Source: Enterobacteriaceae bacterium (GTDB taxonomy: Bacteria; Pseudomonadota; Gammaproteobacteria; Enterobacterales; Enterobacteriaceae). From it: a stretch of 64,000 nucleotides of DNA. The position numbers and the translations under genes are program-made. The stretch covers positions 1-64,000 of the forward strand of contig JAISKF010000035.1 of assembly GCA_031261005.1 (NCBI GenBank), given 5' to 3'. The notes beneath the pieces were generated by a model. That model ran no database searches, had not been told where the DNA came from, and was given only the letters and a program-made list of their open reading frames with translations. Below, one piece after another: positions 1-8,971 of the stretch; within the stretch, counting starts at the first letter, position 1; every line of letters begins with the position of its first letter.

Positions 1-160
1 AGCACAAGATACCGTTCAGTCTTTAAGGCGATATGAGATATGTCATGGGGGATTAACCTACGAAACAAGCTTAATGCCCAAGGGGCGACACAATCTCACC
101 CATGACATCCCGATGATCAATCGGGGAGCATAATTCCTGTGAGGAAAGAGCTCAAGATAT

Positions 161-230
161 AAGGGGCGACAACCTGTCGCCCGTGAACCCACTGCGTTGT
201 TAATGCGGGCGTCAGATTGACGCCCCTACG
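161..230. repeat. Dispersed paired-hairpin repeat, full copy
   Basis: The left arm GGGGCGACAACCTGTCGCCC folds on itself. The right arm (GGGCGTCAGATTGACGCCC) folds likewise and is inverted relative to the left. A spacer of the CCACTGCGTTGTTAAT type separates them. The same arrangement recurs at 50154-50222, 53376-53445 and 53554-53627. Confidence 0.8.
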
Positions 231-380
231 GATTATTCTTTTTTATCAATAAATTAATCTCTTTTTTTACCATTTTCTTATCTAAATTTGAGGTTATTAT
301 TATGGTTATTAATCAATCACACCAAAAATCAAAATGATTTAATTCAATCTTTATGATTCGTAATAATCAAACATTGATTA

Positions 381-402
381 AAATGTTATCCAGATCACAG
401 TT
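381..402. promoter_or_regulatory. Probable CRP binding site upstream of kdgT
   Basis: TGTTA-N6-TCACA (384-399) sits in an AAA...TTT context and differs from the CRP core TGTGA-N6-TCACA at one position. It lies about 115 bp upstream of kdgT, which fits catabolite control of a sugar-acid permease. The site is seen; its activity is inferred. Confidence 0.55.
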
Positions 403-512
403 TAATATCTGTGATTAAATACAATCATCTATGAAAAATAAAAATCACTGTGCTTAGGGTACGCTGACTTATTACTACAAAAATACTGTGTAAAAACACT
501 GGAGGTATTCTC

Positions 513-1490
513 ATGCAAGTTAATCTCAAGCGCGGAATGGAGAAAGTTCCCGGAGGAATGATGGTTGTTCCTCTGCTGATCGGTGCGTTGGTCAACACTT
601 TTGTTCCGTGGGTTCCGGGTTATTTCGGTTCTTTCACCGGTGGTTTGTTCACCGGCGCGACAAGTATCCTTGCGGTGTACTATGTCTGTATGGGTGCAAG
701 TATTAGTTTTGAAACAACACCTTATATCATGAAAAAGGGCGGCGTGCTGTTTGTTACCAAAGTGGGTATCGCGGTTATTGCCGGTTTGATTTCTGGTCAT
801 TTCCTCGGTGAGTTACCGGTTCAAGACGGTCTGTTTGCCGGTTTATCAACGCTGGCTATCGTTGCTGCATTGAATGATACCAACGGCGGTTTGTATATGG
901 CGCTGATGGGGCAATATGGTAAACCGCGCGATGTAGCGGCTTACTCTATTATGTGTCTGGAATCAGGTCCGTTCCTGACGATGGTGACTTTAGGTGTTGC
1001 CGGTCTGTCGGCTTTCCCGTGGCAGACAATGGTTGGCGCGATCTTCCCTCTGGTGCTTGGCATGATTCTCGGTAATCTTGACAAGGATATGCGTGCGTTC
1101 TTACGTGCTGCGCCGCCAATTCTGATTCCTTTCTTCGCATTAGCGCTGGGCTGCGGTCTGGATCTCGGTAAAGTGTGGAATGCCGGTATTCTTGGCATAG
1201 GCATGGGCGTGTTTGTCGTGGTTCTGACCGGTTCTATCATGTTTGTTGGTGATCGTTTCACTGGCGGTACTGGTGTGGCTGGTTTGGCGGCGTCCTCGAC
1301 GGCAGGTAATGCGGCAGCCGTACCAATGATTGTGGCAGCAGCGAATCCTGTGTATGAAGCCGCAGCACAACATGCGACGGTGCTGGTGGCAGCTTGCGTG
1401 GTGGTCACTGCGATTCTGACGCCTTTAGTCACTGTTTGGGGGGTTAAAGCGTTCGGCGCGCCGAAAGATCTCCCTGGTGATGAGCTGTAA
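513..1490 (+). CDS. kdgT: 2-keto-3-deoxygluconate permease family transporter (KdgT)
   Basis: A 325-residue polytopic inner-membrane protein of the KdgT family (E. coli KdgT has about 327), with roughly ten hydrophobic segments and the family-typical NDTNGG motif in the middle. KdgT imports 2-keto-3-deoxygluconate by proton symport. Here it precedes a DUF1537 kinase, PdxA2 and a DeoR regulator, so its real substrate may be a four-carbon sugar acid such as threonate or erythronate; that substrate is an inference from context. The ATG follows a good GGAGG ribosome site. A CRP-like box lies upstream. A GC-rich hairpin (1529-1554) follows the gene without a U tract, so the downstream genes may be cotranscribed. 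Confidence 0.88.
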   Translation: MQVNLKRGMEKVPGGMMVVPLLIGALVNTFVPWVPGYFGSFTGGLFTGATSILAVYYVCMGASISFETTPYIMKKGGVLFVTKVGIAVIAGLISGHFLGELPVQDGLFAGLSTLAIVAALNDTNGGLYMALMGQYGKPRDVAAYSIMCLESGPFLTMVTLGVAGLSAFPWQTMVGAIFPLVLGMILGNLDKDMRAFLRAAPPILIPFFALALGCGLDLGKVWNAGILGIGMGVFVVVLTGSIMFVGDRFTGGTGVAGLAASSTAGNAAAVPMIVAAANPVYEAAAQHATVLVAACVVVTAILTPLVTVWGVKAFGAPKDLPGDEL

Positions 1491-1528
1491 GTTCTGTCTG
1501 TAGTTCCTTTCTGTAAGCCTTATAAGAG

Positions 1529-1554
1529 CAGGGGTTCTGGTGACAGATCCCCTG
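1529..1554 (+). terminator. Hairpin after kdgT, no U tract
   Basis: CAGGGG pairs with CCCCTG around a 14-base loop. No run of T follows, so it is more likely an RNA-stability or attenuation hairpin than a full terminator. Confidence 0.3.
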
Positions 1555-1630
1555 TCTGGATACCCGATCCGGCATTTATATCAGATACCTCTATTTGATG
1601 ATGTTTGGTACACGATGGGGAGCGTTATCT

Positions 1631-1777
1631 ATGAAGTCCTGGATAATTGTTGCTGATGATCTGACGGGTAGGGTGGATTGCGTTATCGCTTTTGTCAGGA
1701 ATAATTTTCTTCCTAATAATAACCATAAGATATTGTCATGCGACGATATTAAAGCAATATATACAGCCGTTTTGTAA
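1631..1777 (+). pseudogene. Remnant of a second DUF1537 sugar-acid kinase (N-terminus only)
   Basis: The frame from the ATG at 1631 begins MKSWIIVADDLTG and continues with VDCVIAF, the characteristic N-terminal nucleophile-loop segment (ADD-x-TG) of four-carbon sugar-acid kinases. It then loses resemblance and stops at 1777, about 49 codons in total. The intact kinase starting 75 bp downstream opens with a related but different sequence (MKMLVIADDFTG), so this is not a simple duplication of the same start. I read it as the 5' relic of a second, related kinase gene that was deleted. Alternatively it is a chance small ORF, which the motif match makes less likely. Confidence 0.55.
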
Positions 1778-1851
1778 AAAGAGCAGGTGCAGCGCTGTTT
1801 GGCAGTCATGTAGCGGTCAAATGCTCGGCAAGTTAACCAGAGGAAAATAAT

Positions 1852-3141
1852 ATGAAAATGTTAGTCATTGCCGATGATTTTACCGGTGCCAACGATACGG
1901 GTGTTCAATTGGCGAAAAAAGGTGCCAGAACCGACGTACTGTTATGTGAAAAACCATTAAAAGAAAAGTCATCACGCAGCCATAAACCTGATGTGTTGGT
2001 GGTGAACACTGAAAGCCGTGCGGTAACAGCCGCGCAAGCAGCAGAGCGTGTCACTCGTGCGATTAAAGAACAAACCAGCGCGCAAACCTCAAAGCTGCAA
2101 ATCTATAAAAAAATCGATTCAACGTTTCGCGGTAATGTCGGTGCAGAAGTGGAAGCGGCATTAAAAGCCAGCGGCGCAAAAATTGCGTTGGTTGCACCGG
2201 CTATCCCTGCCGCAGGGCGCGTTACGCTGGACGGAATTTGTCTGGTGAATCGTATTCCATTGATGGAAACCGAATTTGCCAGCGATCCGAAAACGCCGAT
2301 TAAATCATCACGGATTAAAGATGTTCTCGCTGAACAAACGTCATTGCCGATTTATGAAGTGAATATCGCGCAAGTGCGTTCATCAACATTAACGGAAACG
2401 CTGAATAAATTAGCGCAAGGTTTGGAATGTATCGCGGTGCTGGACGCCGAAGTCGAAAGTGATTTGTCAGCCATTGCCGATGCTTTAGCGGAGCTGACAC
2501 AGCCGTACTTATTAGTCGGCGCCGCCGGATTAGCGGGCGCGTTGCCGTCATCGCTGTATCTGAAAGATCGCCAGCGTTTGCCGGTGCTGGTGGTTGCTGG
2601 CTCGATGAGTGAAGCGACACGCAAACAGATTATTTATGCTCAACGCGAGAAAGCGCTGAGTATCGTCGATGTTGATGTAGAACAACTGCTGCAACCCGAT
2701 AATCGCAGCGTAATGAATCAAATTATCCAGCAGGCGGCTGAGGTACTGCGTGAACACAAACACTGTGTGCTGCGTACCTGTCGGGACGAAGCCGCCCGTC
2801 TGATGATCGACCAACTATGCGACCGCTATCAGTATAGCCGTCAGCAATTGGGTGAAAAAATTAGCTCAACATTGGGAGCGATAACGCTGGAGCTTTTGGC
2901 GCTATCACAAATTGGCGGGCTGTTCCTGACTGGCGGCGATATTGCTATCGCTGTCGCCAGAGCACTTAATGCCGAGGGTTATCGCATCTCAGGTGAAGTT
3001 TCTCCGTGCATCCCTTGCGGATCGTTCGTTAACAGCGAAATTGATGACTTGCCGGTAATTACCAAGGCGGGGGGATTCGGAGCAGACAGCGCATTGAGCG
3101 ACGCTATTTTCTTTATTGAGGAGTTGTATCATGGCAAATAA
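1852..3141 (+). CDS. dtnK: Four-carbon sugar-acid kinase (DUF1537; DtnK/OtnK-like)
   Basis: A 429-residue cytosolic kinase with the two-domain DUF1537 layout. The N-terminal substrate domain has ADDFTGAND at residues 7-15 and KKIDSTFRGN near residue 90. The C-terminal nucleotide domain has LTGGDIA near residue 360 and a glycine-rich end. Family members phosphorylate D-threonate or D-erythronate at O4. The product is oxidised by PdxA2, encoded by the next gene, which overlaps this one by 11 bp; that is translational coupling and strong support for the pathway. GAGGAAAA precedes the ATG. Whether the substrate is threonate, erythronate or another four-carbon acid cannot be told from sequence. 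The symbol is by analogy. Confidence 0.82.
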   Translation: MKMLVIADDFTGANDTGVQLAKKGARTDVLLCEKPLKEKSSRSHKPDVLVVNTESRAVTAAQAAERVTRAIKEQTSAQTSKLQIYKKIDSTFRGNVGAEVEAALKASGAKIALVAPAIPAAGRVTLDGICLVNRIPLMETEFASDPKTPIKSSRIKDVLAEQTSLPIYEVNIAQVRSSTLTETLNKLAQGLECIAVLDAEVESDLSAIADALAELTQPYLLVGAAGLAGALPSSLYLKDRQRLPVLVVAGSMSEATRKQIIYAQREKALSIVDVDVEQLLQPDNRSVMNQIIQQAAEVLREHKHCVLRTCRDEAARLMIDQLCDRYQYSRQQLGEKISSTLGAITLELLALSQIGGLFLTGGDIAIAVARALNAEGYRISGEVSPCIPCGSFVNSEIDDLPVITKAGGFGADSALSDAIFFIEELYHGK

Positions 3142-4114
3142 AATTATCGCCGTCACAATGGGAGATCCTTCTGGTATCAGCCCGGAAATTATTATCAAAG
3201 CATTAGCTGAAGGTAAATTATCCGGCGCGCCAGCAGTAGTGATCGGCTGTTTACATACATTACGTCGCGTTCAGGCTTTAGGCATCGTACCTGATGTTAA
3301 GCTCAGAGAGATTCAGCAGGTATCTGACGCTAAGTTTGAAGCGGGTGTTATTAATGTACTTGATGAACCGTTAGCGCACCCTGACGCGTTAGTGCCGGGT
3401 AAAGTTCAGCCGGAAGCGGGTGATCTGGCTTATCGTTGTGTTAAGCGTGCCGCAGAACTGGCGCTGGCGGGTGAAGTTCAGGCGATTGCTACTGCACCGT
3501 TGAACAAAGAAGCGCTGCATTCCGCTGGTCACATGTATCCGGGTCATACCGAACTGTTAGCGAAGCTGACAAATACGAAAAATTACGCGATGGTGTTGTA
3601 TACCGACACGCTGAAGGTGATCCACGTATCCACACATATTTCGCTGCGTAAGTTCCTTGATACGCTGAATTGTGATCGCGTTGAAACGGTGATCGGTATG
3701 GCGGATACATTCCTGAAACGTGTTGGTTTCGAGCACCCACGCATTGCGGTTGCTGGCGTGAATCCTCATGCGGGTGAAAATGGTCTGTTTGGTGACGAAG
3801 AAATTCGCGTGCTGACACCATCAATCGAAGCAATGAAAGCCAAAGGTATTGATGTTACAGGTCCATGCGCGCCGGATACCGTGTTCCTGCAAGCTAATGA
3901 AGGGCGTTATGACATGGTTGTGGCGATGTATCACGATCAAGGTCATATCCCGCTGAAATTGTTAGGCTTTCATGACGGTGTTAATATTACAGCGGGCTTA
4001 CCGTTTATTCGCACTTCGGCAGATCATGGCACGGCGTTTGATATTGCATGGACAGGTAAAGCCAAACCTGAGAGCATGGCAATATCCATGGAGCTCGCTC
4101 TGAAACTTGCCTGA
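3131..4114 (+). CDS. pdxA2: PdxA2-type 4-phospho-D-threonate/erythronate dehydrogenase
   Basis: A 327-residue NAD-dependent oxidative decarboxylase of the PdxA family. It shows VTMGDPSGISPEI at the N-terminus, TAPLNKEAL, the metal-binding histidine in GHTELLA, NPHAGENGLFGDEE, YHDQGH and SADHGTAFDIA. True PdxA acts in pyridoxal phosphate synthesis. The PdxA2 branch beside DUF1537 kinases instead oxidises 4-phospho-threonate or -erythronate to DHAP and CO2, and the neighbours favour that role. I chose the ATG at 3131 (GAGGAG upstream, matches the usual MxxKxIAVTMGD start) over a TTG 15 bases earlier. It overlaps the kinase stop. Confidence 0.88.
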   Translation: MANKIIAVTMGDPSGISPEIIIKALAEGKLSGAPAVVIGCLHTLRRVQALGIVPDVKLREIQQVSDAKFEAGVINVLDEPLAHPDALVPGKVQPEAGDLAYRCVKRAAELALAGEVQAIATAPLNKEALHSAGHMYPGHTELLAKLTNTKNYAMVLYTDTLKVIHVSTHISLRKFLDTLNCDRVETVIGMADTFLKRVGFEHPRIAVAGVNPHAGENGLFGDEEIRVLTPSIEAMKAKGIDVTGPCAPDTVFLQANEGRYDMVVAMYHDQGHIPLKLLGFHDGVNITAGLPFIRTSADHGTAFDIAWTGKAKPESMAISMELALKLA

Positions 4115-4132
4115 TCTACCCGATAGAAGCTG

Positions 4133-4167
4133 AGATGCAGGATAGTTGAAAGTTACTTCCTGCATCT
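4133..4167 (+). terminator. Hairpin after pdxA2
   Basis: AGATGCAGGA pairs with TCCTGCATCT (10 bp, 15-base loop). It is followed by TAAAAGTTATTT, so the U tract is weak. It lies between pdxA2 and the regulator and may reduce read-through. Confidence 0.5.
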
Positions 4168-4200
4168 TAAAAGTTATTTGGGAGAGAGGTCTAATTTAAA

Positions 4201-4971
4201 ATGAATGCTATGAAAGGACAAAGCCGTCTTGATCAGATTATGGACTTCCTGAAAAGCCATAATCTTGTTACCGTTGACCAATTAGTTGCCGCCATTGATG
4301 CGTCTCCGGCGACTATTCGCCGTGATCTAATTAAGTTAGATGAACAGGGCGTGATTATCCGCAGTCATGGCGGCGTTACTCTCGATCGTTTTATTTCTAA
4401 TCAGCCCACCACCAATGAAAAACTTCACCGTAATCAGAGCGAAAAACAGGCGATTGCTAAGTACGCAGTAAGCATGGTGAAAGCCGGTGATTCAGTGGTG
4501 TTAGATGCCGGTACGACCATGATGGAAGTGGCGCGCAATCTGACGCATTTACCATTGCGGATCATTACAACGGATCTGCATATCGCGCTGTTTTTATCCG
4601 CATTCAAGCAAATAGAAGTGACGATTATCGGCGGAAGAATTGATGATTCCAGCCAATCCTGTATTGGTGATCACGGTCGCCGTTTACTGCGTAATATCTA
4701 TCCGGATATTTGCTTTGTCAGTTGTAACTCATGGAGCATTGAACGCGGTATTACCACGCCAACAGAAGAAAAAGCAGGGCTGAAACAAGATCTTATCGCG
4801 AACGGGCGTAAACGTATTTTACTGGCTGATAGCAGCAAATATGGCGCATATTCGTTATTTTGCGTTACCCGACTGGATAGCCTGACCGAAATTGTCACCG
4901 ACAAAGGTTTAGCAGAAAAAGTGCAGCATAAGCTGAAACAGCAGCAATCGTTTGAGTTGACGTTGGTATGA
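4201..4971 (+). CDS. DeoR-family transcriptional regulator (YgbI-like)
   Basis: A 256-residue repressor-type protein. It has an N-terminal DeoR helix-turn-helix (residues about 8-58, with [16 protein letters not shown] as recognition region and IRSHGG) followed by a DeoR C-terminal sensor domain with DAGTT near residue 100 and a conserved LLADSSKYG near the end. DeoR regulators of this type sit with DUF1537/PdxA2 genes (E. coli ygbI, for example) and respond to phosphorylated sugar acids. It probably controls the kdgT-kinase-pdxA2 genes, but the operator was not identified. ATG at 4201 has GGGAGAGAGG upstream. Confidence 0.85.
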   Translation: MNAMKGQSRLDQIMDFLKSHNLVTVDQLVAAIDASPATIRRDLIKLDEQGVIIRSHGGVTLDRFISNQPTTNEKLHRNQSEKQAIAKYAVSMVKAGDSVVLDAGTTMMEVARNLTHLPLRIITTDLHIALFLSAFKQIEVTIIGGRIDDSSQSCIGDHGRRLLRNIYPDICFVSCNSWSIERGITTPTEEKAGLKQDLIANGRKRILLADSSKYGAYSLFCVTRLDSLTEIVTDKGLAEKVQHKLKQQQSFELTLV

Positions 4972-4998
4972 TGTTTTAGTTTTCCGCATGGCGACAAC

Positions 4999-5736
4999 GG
5001 CAACCTGCCGCCCGTTGGTACGGGATATAATCGTTTAACGATAGGTGATGTTTGAGAGATTTTGGGCGACAGATTGTCGCCCCTACAAAAACTTATATCA
5101 TTCAATTGGTTAAGTTTTATCGTCGTTTTATGACTTCGTGCAGAATGATAAAATTTCAAATAGCTATTTGATAATAAAGAAAAATCGTAGGGGCGGCAAC
5201 CTGCCGCCCGTTGGCACGGAATATAATCGTTTAACGATTGGTGATGTTTGCGAGATTTCGGGCGACAGATTGTCGCCCCTACAAAATCCATATCATTCAA
5301 TTAGTTAAATTTCATCGTCGTTTTATGATTTCGTGCAGAATGATAAAATTTCAAATAGCTATTTGATAATAAAGAAAAAATCGTAGGGGCGGCAATCTGC
5401 CGCCCGTTAGCACGGGATATAATTGTTTAACGATTGGTGATGTTTGCTAGGTTTCGGGCGACAGATTGTCGCCCTTACAAAATCCATATCATTCAATTAG
5501 TTAAATTTCATCATCGTTTTATGATTTCGTGCAGAATGATAAAATTTCAAATAGCTATTTGATAATAAAGAAAAAATCGTAGGGGCGGCAATCTGCCGCC
5601 CGTTGGCACGGGATATAATCGTTTAACGATAGGTGATGTTTGAGATATTTCGGGCGACAGATTGTCGCCCCTACAAAATCCATATCATTCAATTAGTTAA
5701 ATTTCATCGTCGTTTTATGATTTCGTACAGAATGAC
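4999..5736. repeat. 196-bp tandem repeat, about 3.8 copies
   Basis: Units begin at 4999, 5195, 5391 and 5587, an exact 196-bp period. Each unit holds GGCAACCTGCCGCCCG, the spacer GTTTAACGATxGGTGATGTT, an inverted arm GGGCGACAGATTGTCGCCC, and an AT-rich flank with TCAAATAGCTATTTGATAAT (itself a palindrome). Units differ by a few substitutions only. The last unit stops after about 150 bases at the 3' end of the yjdJ-like gene. Confidence 0.95.
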
Positions 5737-5743
5737 GAAAAAT

Positions 5744-6022
5744 TTAAGCCCGAATATCCTGATATTCTGGTGTTGTATCAAACTCATGTTTGGCGAAAGG
5801 GCAGAGCGGAATAATTTTACGGTGTTCTGCACGCATTTTATCCACCACTTTTTTCACCAGCTGCTTGCCAATTTTCATACCGCGCAGGCGGTCATCGACA
5901 TAGGTATGATCGATAATTGCCAGTTTTTCGCCAGTCGGCACAAACTCAACTTCGGCGATCATTTCACCATCTTCATCATTAATATAAAAATGGGTCGCGT
6001 CTTCAAGGATCTTAATATCCAT
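5744..6022 (-). CDS. yjdJ: GNAT-family N-acetyltransferase, YjdJ-like
   Basis: A 92-residue compact GNAT protein. The acetyl-CoA pyrophosphate loop is visible as RGMKIGKQL (residues about 47-55), preceded by the beta strand [14 protein letters not shown] and followed by CPFAK near residue 74. This small type (YjdJ/At1g77540-like) is a predicted acetyltransferase of unknown substrate. It lies directly downstream of yjdI with an 11-bp gap on the same strand, the same pairing as in E. coli. The 3' end abuts the tandem repeat. Confidence 0.85.
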   Translation of the reverse strand: MDIKILEDATHFYINDEDGEMIAEVEFVPTGEKLAIIDHTYVDDRLRGMKIGKQLVKKVVDKMRAEHRKIIPLCPFAKHEFDTTPEYQDIRA

Positions 6023-6033
6023 TCTCTTTCTCG

Positions 6034-6264
6034 CTATTTTTCGTTGTACTGCAACGCCCCGCTTGGGCAGGAATCAATCACGCGTTTAACTTCTTCAACG
6101 CTGGCATTATCGGCAAGAATCCACGGCTTGCGCGCCAGATCAAACACCGCGTGATTACCGCGCACGCAGTTACCGGAATGCTGGCAAACATGGGTGTTAA
6201 AATAGACATCAATATTCTTACCGGTGTAAAGGCGATAGCCTTTGGCGATTAGCTCATTGTTCAT
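6034..6264 (-). CDS. yjdI: Divergent 4Fe-4S mono-cluster protein YjdI
   Basis: A 76-residue protein with cysteines at 27, 33 and 66 (HVCQHSGNC and SCPSGAL), the pattern of the Fer4_19/YjdI family, predicted to hold one iron-sulfur cluster with an unusual ligand set. Role unknown; it pairs with the GNAT gene that follows. I chose the ATG at 6264, with GGAGAG seven bases upstream, over the GTG one codon earlier. Confidence 0.85.
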   Translation of the reverse strand: MNNELIAKGYRLYTGKNIDVYFNTHVCQHSGNCVRGNHAVFDLARKPWILADNASVEEVKRVIDSCPSGALQYNEK

Positions 6265-6362
6265 CACATGACTCTCCGTGTTTATTGTATTTATTTGCTG
6301 TTTTTTCGACAGTGTTTAAACGTTACAGTCCAAGTATAGATAGCAGTGATGAAATCACCATA

Positions 6363-6397
6363 TATACCCGTCATACTTCAAGCTGCATCTTGTATGA
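6363..6397. repeat. Short dispersed repeat of the TATACCC...TTCAAG type
   Basis: TATACCCGTCATACTTCAAG followed by CTGCATCTTG resembles a repeat common between enterobacterial genes. A second member is at 25402-25450. Confidence 0.45.
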
Positions 6398-6435
6398 AAA
6401 TCCTGTAAGGGTGGCGGTTAATCGTCCTTACAGGA
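6396..6435 (-). terminator. Terminator of the first pbpG-like gene
   Basis: On the minus strand TCCTGTAAGG pairs with CCTTACAGGA (10 bp, 15-base loop) and is followed by TTTTC. It lies 31 bp past the stop codon. Confidence 0.7.
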
Positions 6436-6465
6436 AAAACCGTACAGGAGAAAGAGGAGGGAAGA

Positions 6466-7419
6466 TTAATTCTGTGCCGCTTGCAATGCTTTTTGTATGC
6501 GGTAACTTTTTGCAGCCTCAGGGATTGGCGACACCGTGCCGGTTTCGATCCATTTGCGTAAGCGGTTGGCATCGGCGAAATGGGTATATTTGCCGAACGC
6601 ATCTAATACTACCAGTGTCATTTCCTGATGATTGATGGTGGTACGCATGGCTAAACAGTGACCGGCTTTATTGGTAAAACCGGTTTTTGTGAGCTGAATA
6701 TTCCAATCACCTTTTCTGATCAGATGATTAGTATTGCGAAATGGCAATGTGTAATTTGGGTGCGTGAAGTTGATGGTTTTTTCTTCAGTGGTGCTCAATT
6801 GGCTTAATAAAGGATATTGGCGGGTTGCCATCAATAATTTGGTTAAATCGTTAGCCGTAGAAACATTTTGCTCCGACAAGCCAGTCGGTTCGACATAGTG
6901 GGTATTCGTCATGCCTAGCGCTTTGGCTTTATCGTTCATCGCCTGGATAAAAGCGTTATAACCCCCTGGATAATTATGCGCTAGTGCTGCGGCTGCGCGG
7001 TTTTCTGATGACATAAGAGCCAGCAGCAGCATATCTTGACGAGAAATTTCGCTGCCGACTTTTACCCGTGAGAAAACGCCGTTTAATTCGTCGGTCTGAT
7101 CAATTTTAACGGGAATAATTTCATTCATTGGTTGATGTTTATCCAACACCACCATCGCCGTCATTAATTTCGTGATAGATGCGATAGGAACGATTTTATC
7201 GGGATTGCTAGAGTAAATGACTTTGTTGTTTTTTATGTCGATCACCAACGCACTGCCAGAGGCAATTTCTGGCTGCGAGGCTGTTTTTGCTAAAACGGTT
7301 TTTGTTGAGGCTGATTGCTGCGTAGCTGGCGTATTGGCAGCCATGACAGAAGCGAAAGGAAAACTACCTGCGGATAGGATCAACAGGCTTAACATTGAAT
7401 AACGAATTTTTGAGCGCAT
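6466..7419 (-). CDS. pbpG: D-alanyl-D-alanine endopeptidase (PBP7/8, PbpG-like), copy 1
   Basis: A 317-residue periplasmic serine peptidase of the low-molecular-weight PBP (S11) family. It has a signal peptide (residues 1 to about 27, hydrophobic core then SVMAA), active-site tetrad S81-I-T-K84, S138-E-N140 and K245-T-G247. PBP7 cleaves D-Ala-meso-DAP cross-bridges in peptidoglycan. Residue composition and length (E. coli PbpG about 310) fit. It is the downstream member of a tandem pair of paralogues; the region just before the ATG is also similar between the two. No strong Shine-Dalgarno sequence is visible. Confidence 0.88.
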   Translation of the reverse strand: MRSKIRYSMLSLLILSAGSFPFASVMAANTPATQQSASTKTVLAKTASQPEIASGSALVIDIKNNKVIYSSNPDKIVPIASITKLMTAMVVLDKHQPMNEIIPVKIDQTDELNGVFSRVKVGSEISRQDMLLLALMSSENRAAAALAHNYPGGYNAFIQAMNDKAKALGMTNTHYVEPTGLSEQNVSTANDLTKLLMATRQYPLLSQLSTTEEKTINFTHPNYTLPFRNTNHLIRKGDWNIQLTKTGFTNKAGHCLAMRTTINHQEMTLVVLDAFGKYTHFADANRLRKWIETGTVSPIPEAAKSYRIQKALQAAQN

Positions 7420-7456
7420 GTGTAGCTGACTTTTAAATAATTATGTTGTTTTTGTG

Positions 7457-7484
7457 TCGGGCAGACAATCTGCCGTCCCTACGA
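7457..7484. repeat. Single arm of the dispersed hairpin repeat
   Basis: GGGCAGACAATCTGCCGTCCCTACGA is one right-hand arm of the repeat family. It lies between the two pbpG paralogues and is followed by the AT-rich flank found at other copies. Confidence 0.6.
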
Positions 7485-7578
7485 ATTAGTATCAATCTGT
7501 TAACCTATGTCTTTACCATTTTTTATCCAAATTTTAGGTTAAATATATATTGAATAAAACATTACCATTGATAATAAA

Positions 7579-8565
7579 TTATCCATGACGCAGTTGTTTT
7601 GCGGGTTGTTTCGTTTTTGATTTGATCACTTTACTGGCTGGTTTAGGCGCTGTGATCGGTTCTGGTTCTGCTGCGGGCAGATTTTTATTGGCGACGATCC
7701 AGTTGCGTAGTCGAGCGGCATCGGCGAAGTGGGTATTTTTCCCGTAGGCATCAAGCGTTACCAGCGCTACTTCACGGTTGCCAATAGTCGTTCGCATGGT
7801 TAAACATCGTCCAGCCGGATCGGTGTAACCAGTTTTGGTTAACAGGATATTCCAGTCGTTATTGCGAATAAGGTGGTTGGTGTTATGAAACTCAAGCGTA
7901 TATTTTGGGTTTTCAAAGGAGACCGTTTTGTCATGAGTGGTACTAAGCTGACTAAGCATTGGATATTTTTTGGTAGCGATCAGCAAACGGCTTAAATCTC
8001 TGGCAGTAGAAATATTTTTTATTGATAAACCTGTTGGTTCCACATAACGGGTATTTTTCATACCTAATGATTTCGCTTTCGCATTCATTGCCTTGATAAA
8101 AGCACGATACCCGCCAGGATAATTATGGGCTAACGCGGCAGCAGCACGGTTTTCCGATGACATTAGCGCCAGTAATAACATCTCTTGGCGGCTAATTTCA
8201 CTGCCGACTTTCACTCGTGAAAATACACCGCGCAGCTCTTTTGTTTCATTAATTTTGACAGGAATAATCTGTGTTAACGGTTGTTTTGCATCGAGAACAA
8301 CCATTGCGGTCATTAATTTAGTTAAAGAGGCAATCGGCATCACCTTATCAGGGTGATTGGAATAGATGACTTTTTTAGTCTGTAAATCAATCACTAATGC
8401 ACTTTTTGAGGAAAGACCAATATCAGGTGATGGCGTTTGAATAGCCGTTTGGGTGCTTTTTACTGCACTTTTAGCCGTGCTTTTTGCAGATACAGTATTC
8501 ACTGTAATCAAGCCAGAAGTTAAAATCGCCAGACTTAATAAAGTAAAACGAATTTTTGTACGCAT
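7579..8565 (-). CDS. D-alanyl-D-alanine endopeptidase (PBP7/8-like), copy 2
   Basis: A 328-residue paralogue of the neighbouring PbpG-like protein. It has a signal peptide ending near residue 27 (NTVSAKS), S80-L-T-K83, S137-E-N139 and K244-T-G246, all catalytic motifs intact. Periplasmic peptidoglycan endopeptidase activity is expected. The C-terminus is longer and basic ([18 protein letters not shown]), unlike copy 1. I place the start at 8565 because it aligns with the MR[ST]KIR start of copy 1; an in-frame ATG at 8613 would add 16 residues before the signal peptide. Both copies are on the same strand, about 160 bp apart. Confidence 0.85.
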   Translation of the reverse strand: MRTKIRFTLLSLAILTSGLITVNTVSAKSTAKSAVKSTQTAIQTPSPDIGLSSKSALVIDLQTKKVIYSNHPDKVMPIASLTKLMTAMVVLDAKQPLTQIIPVKINETKELRGVFSRVKVGSEISRQEMLLLALMSSENRAAAALAHNYPGGYRAFIKAMNAKAKSLGMKNTRYVEPTGLSIKNISTARDLSRLLIATKKYPMLSQLSTTHDKTVSFENPKYTLEFHNTNHLIRNNDWNILLTKTGYTDPAGRCLTMRTTIGNREVALVTLDAYGKNTHFADAARLRNWIVANKNLPAAEPEPITAPKPASKVIKSKTKQPAKQLRHG

Positions 8566-8971
8566 AATTTTTGACTTAAATAATGTGGTAATAATGAACA
8601 ATAAGTTCGCCATTAAAATTATAAAGTTGCCTTTGTTATATGAACAGGCATTTATAACGAGTTCCTTTTATTATAAGAGAGTAATTTGTAAATGAGTGTA
8701 TTAAGAATAAAATTTTTATCACTCTCTTATCTGGTGATAAATTAGGCTTAATGTTATCGAGCTAACTATAAATGAGTGCTCGTTATGTTTAACCAAATGT
8801 AATTAAATATATAAAATTATATTTGGTTAATAAATAATTTATAGGAGTATTAATCTGGTGCCAGCACAAACAAGGTGCTGAGTGATGGATTATCGCTCCA
8901 GTGTAAATTATTTGAAATTTATCGTAATAATATAATTTTTCCGCAGTTCAGGTTATTTTTTGCAGTTTTTT
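8566..8971. other. AT-rich intergenic region
   Basis: No gene seen. It holds a 10-bp inverted repeat (TTAACCAAAT 8789-8798 with ATTTGGTTAA 8821-8830) and, at about 8905-8960, the AT-rich flank AATTATTTGAAATTTATCG of the dispersed repeat family without its GC-rich core. Confidence 0.6.

Larger units (their letters stand above)
1..512. other. Intergenic region upstream of kdgT
   Basis: No convincing gene is visible. The left half carries one full copy (161-230) and one degenerate arm (about 80-107) of the dispersed paired-hairpin repeat. The right half is AT-rich and carries a CRP-like site and presumably the kdgT promoter. Confidence 0.7.

Noticed and set aside
941-1432. A 163-codon minus-strand frame inside kdgT
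   Set aside because: Shadow of a clearly coding membrane protein; its composition is an artefact of the opposite strand.
4698-5300. A 200-codon minus-strand open frame across the 3' end of the DeoR gene and the tandem repeat
   Set aside because: It is opposite a real gene and then reads through repeat units, giving repeated peptide without a ribosome site or family resemblance.
4999-5736. Possible CRISPR array
   Set aside because: The 196-bp period with near-identical whole units has no unique spacers, and no cas genes are present.
5633-6154. A 173-codon plus-strand open frame
   Set aside because: It runs antisense to yjdJ and yjdI, both well supported by motifs and homologous gene order.
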